From JBHHUI01 sp965248775 (GTDB lineage: Bacteria > Chloroflexota > Anaerolineae > Anaerolineales > JBHHUI01), in contig OZ252150.1 of assembly GCA_965248775.1 (NCBI GenBank), positions 4,774,001 through 4,838,000 of the forward strand: 64,000 nt of DNA, given 5' to 3'. Below the pieces are notes generated by a model. It had not been told where the DNA came from. It did no database searches and saw nothing but the letters and a program-made list of their open reading frames with translations. A program made the position numbers and the translations under genes. Every line of letters starts with the position of its first letter. Positions within the stretch are counted from its first letter, which is position 1. Positions 63,222-64,000 of this stretch are shown here, piece after piece.

Positions 63222-64000
63222 TTGTTGGCTGTATAGTCTCGGGTGAAATCGGTTGAGCTAGAAATTCTCGCACAACGTGGATGAAACGGTCAGGCTGGTC
63301 CAGCATCGGAAAGTGGCGCGCGTTCTGCATGATTTCAATCTGCGCATGTGGGATGCCTGCCTGCAATGGCTTGTATTGCTCCGGGTGCACAATATTATCA
63401 CCTGCACCGAAAATACCAAGCGTAGGAATTGTGACCTCGTGCAGGCGCGAACGCAAGTCGGACCGGCGCAACGAGGCTATGCTGAACAAGAATGATTCCA
63501 GTGTTGTCCGTGAGAGATCCCGCTCCTGCATGTTATACCACTCGTCCGGTGCCTCTGTAATGAGCGGTGCAAACAGGCGAATACCCAGGCGCAATGCAAT
63601 TGGTAGATTGTAAGCCAGGAAGGCCATCGGGCCGAATCCGGCCATACGCAATAGCGGACTGAGGCTGCCCCCTACAATGGGAGAGCCAATCACCACGATC
63701 TTCTCAACTCGCTCCGGGTGGTGGATCGCGACCTTCAGACTCACTGTGCCGCCCATGCTATGTCCCACAAGTGGGGCGTGTGCAATGCCTAACTGCTCCA
63801 TGAACTGGTCTACGAGAGAAACGAAATCAGATACGGTGAATTGCGGGTGTTTCTTTCCGGATTCGCCAAAGCCCCAAAAGTCGAGAGCGTAGGTACGGAA
63901 GGATTCACCGAGGGTAGCCATCGTTTGCTGCCATATGCCCCACGAACCCAGCCAGCCATGCAATAGCACAACCGGTGGACCCTGGCCAAATGTTTCGTAA
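63208..64000 (-). CDS. alpha/beta hydrolase, 5' end beyond window
   Basis: At least 264 residues; the frame runs on past base 64000 (YETFGQGPPVV before LLHGWLGSWGIW), so the start is outside. Intact triad features: VGHSMGG with the Ser nucleophile, DNIVHPEQ with an Asp, and NARHFPMLDQPD with the His. It resembles the protein at 51478-52263 (HGWLGSW, ARHFPMLD), which lacks the Ser. Substrate unknown. Probably in one operon with the V4R gene. Confidence 0.85.
   Translation of the reverse strand, partial: YETFGQGPPVVLLHGWLGSWGIWQQTMATLGESFRTYALDFWGFGESGKKHPQFTVSDFVSLVDQFMEQLGIAHAPLVGHSMGGTVSLKVAIHHPERVEKIVVIGSPIVGGSLSPLLRMAGFGPMAFLAYNLPIALRLGIRLFAPLITEAPDEWYNMQERDLSRTTLESFLFSIASLRRSDLRSRLHEVTIPTLGIFGAGDNIVHPEQYKPLQAGIPHAQIEIMQNARHFPMLDQPDRFIHVVREFLAQPISPETIQPTNAAI

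Noticed and set aside
1..64000. Genome-wide reassignment of TAG as a sense codon
   Set aside because: Several genes end naturally at TAG at the expected length (flgL, fliW, the DegT aminotransferase at 42411), so the internal ambers are more simply single mutations; kept only as a low-priority question.
1..64000. CRISPR array, tRNA or rRNA genes
   Set aside because: No regularly spaced short repeats, no cloverleaf-like stretch and no rRNA sequence were recognised on reading both strands.

Overview
The window looks like a chromosomal piece of a motile or formerly motile bacterium, most likely a monoderm of the Chloroflexota. This is inferred from gene style only: a 2,444-residue GAF-array kinase, lipoproteins and a LysM protein with Pro/Thr linkers, V4R and hexapeptide proteins, FliW/CsrA, and no P- or L-ring genes in view. 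There is no rRNA or other marker gene, so the assignment is tentative. No tRNA, rRNA or CRISPR array was seen.

Layout. 1-1070: remnant of an IS4-family element. 1102-8377 (+ strand): flgK, an HD-GYP gene, flgL, fliW, csrA, a two-component set (receiver, histidine kinase, receiver-HD-GYP) and a tandemly duplicated small lipoprotein gene, closed by a strong terminator at 8452-8485. 8526-23413 (- strand): a flagellar block read from flagellin through fliD, flaG, fliS, fliF, fliG, fliH, fliI, fliJ, a lytic transglycosylase, flgB, fliK, flgD and a small flagellar operon protein to flgE. 23614-25158: an intact-ended IS701-like element. 25719-46349 (- strand): a surface-glycan locus, probably for flagellin glycosylation, with nucleotide-sugar epimerases, an aminotransferase, methyltransferases and giant multidomain glycosyltransferases, one of which exists in two partly deleted copies. 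46705-51397: small mixed genes. 51478-64000 (- strand): alpha/beta hydrolases, response regulators, the giant sensor kinase, a hexapeptide-repeat protein and a V4R protein.

Two themes stand out. First, the flagellin leader at 23423-23462 carries a 5-bp G-C hairpin with AAGGAT in its loop and a second ANGGA over the Shine-Dalgarno site. This is the architecture of the FliW-CsrA-Hag translational switch, and fliW and csrA are present and intact at 4244-4908. Second, much of the flagellar and glycan machinery is broken. fliK is split by an IS with an exact target duplication. fliF has lost its N-terminus and is fused in frame to a lipoprotein leader through 56 bp of the same IS. flgD has an ochre stop in its signature motif, and fliH and several glycan genes carry single-base frameshifts. 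A response regulator and its kinase are separated by one in-frame amber codon. Some single-base indels could be sequencing errors, but the IS events cannot be, and long genes such as the 7.3-kb kinase are intact. The simplest reading is a motility and glycan locus under relaxed selection and IS attack, with the filament genes (flagellin, fliD, fliS, flgK, flgL) and the FliW-CsrA switch still open.
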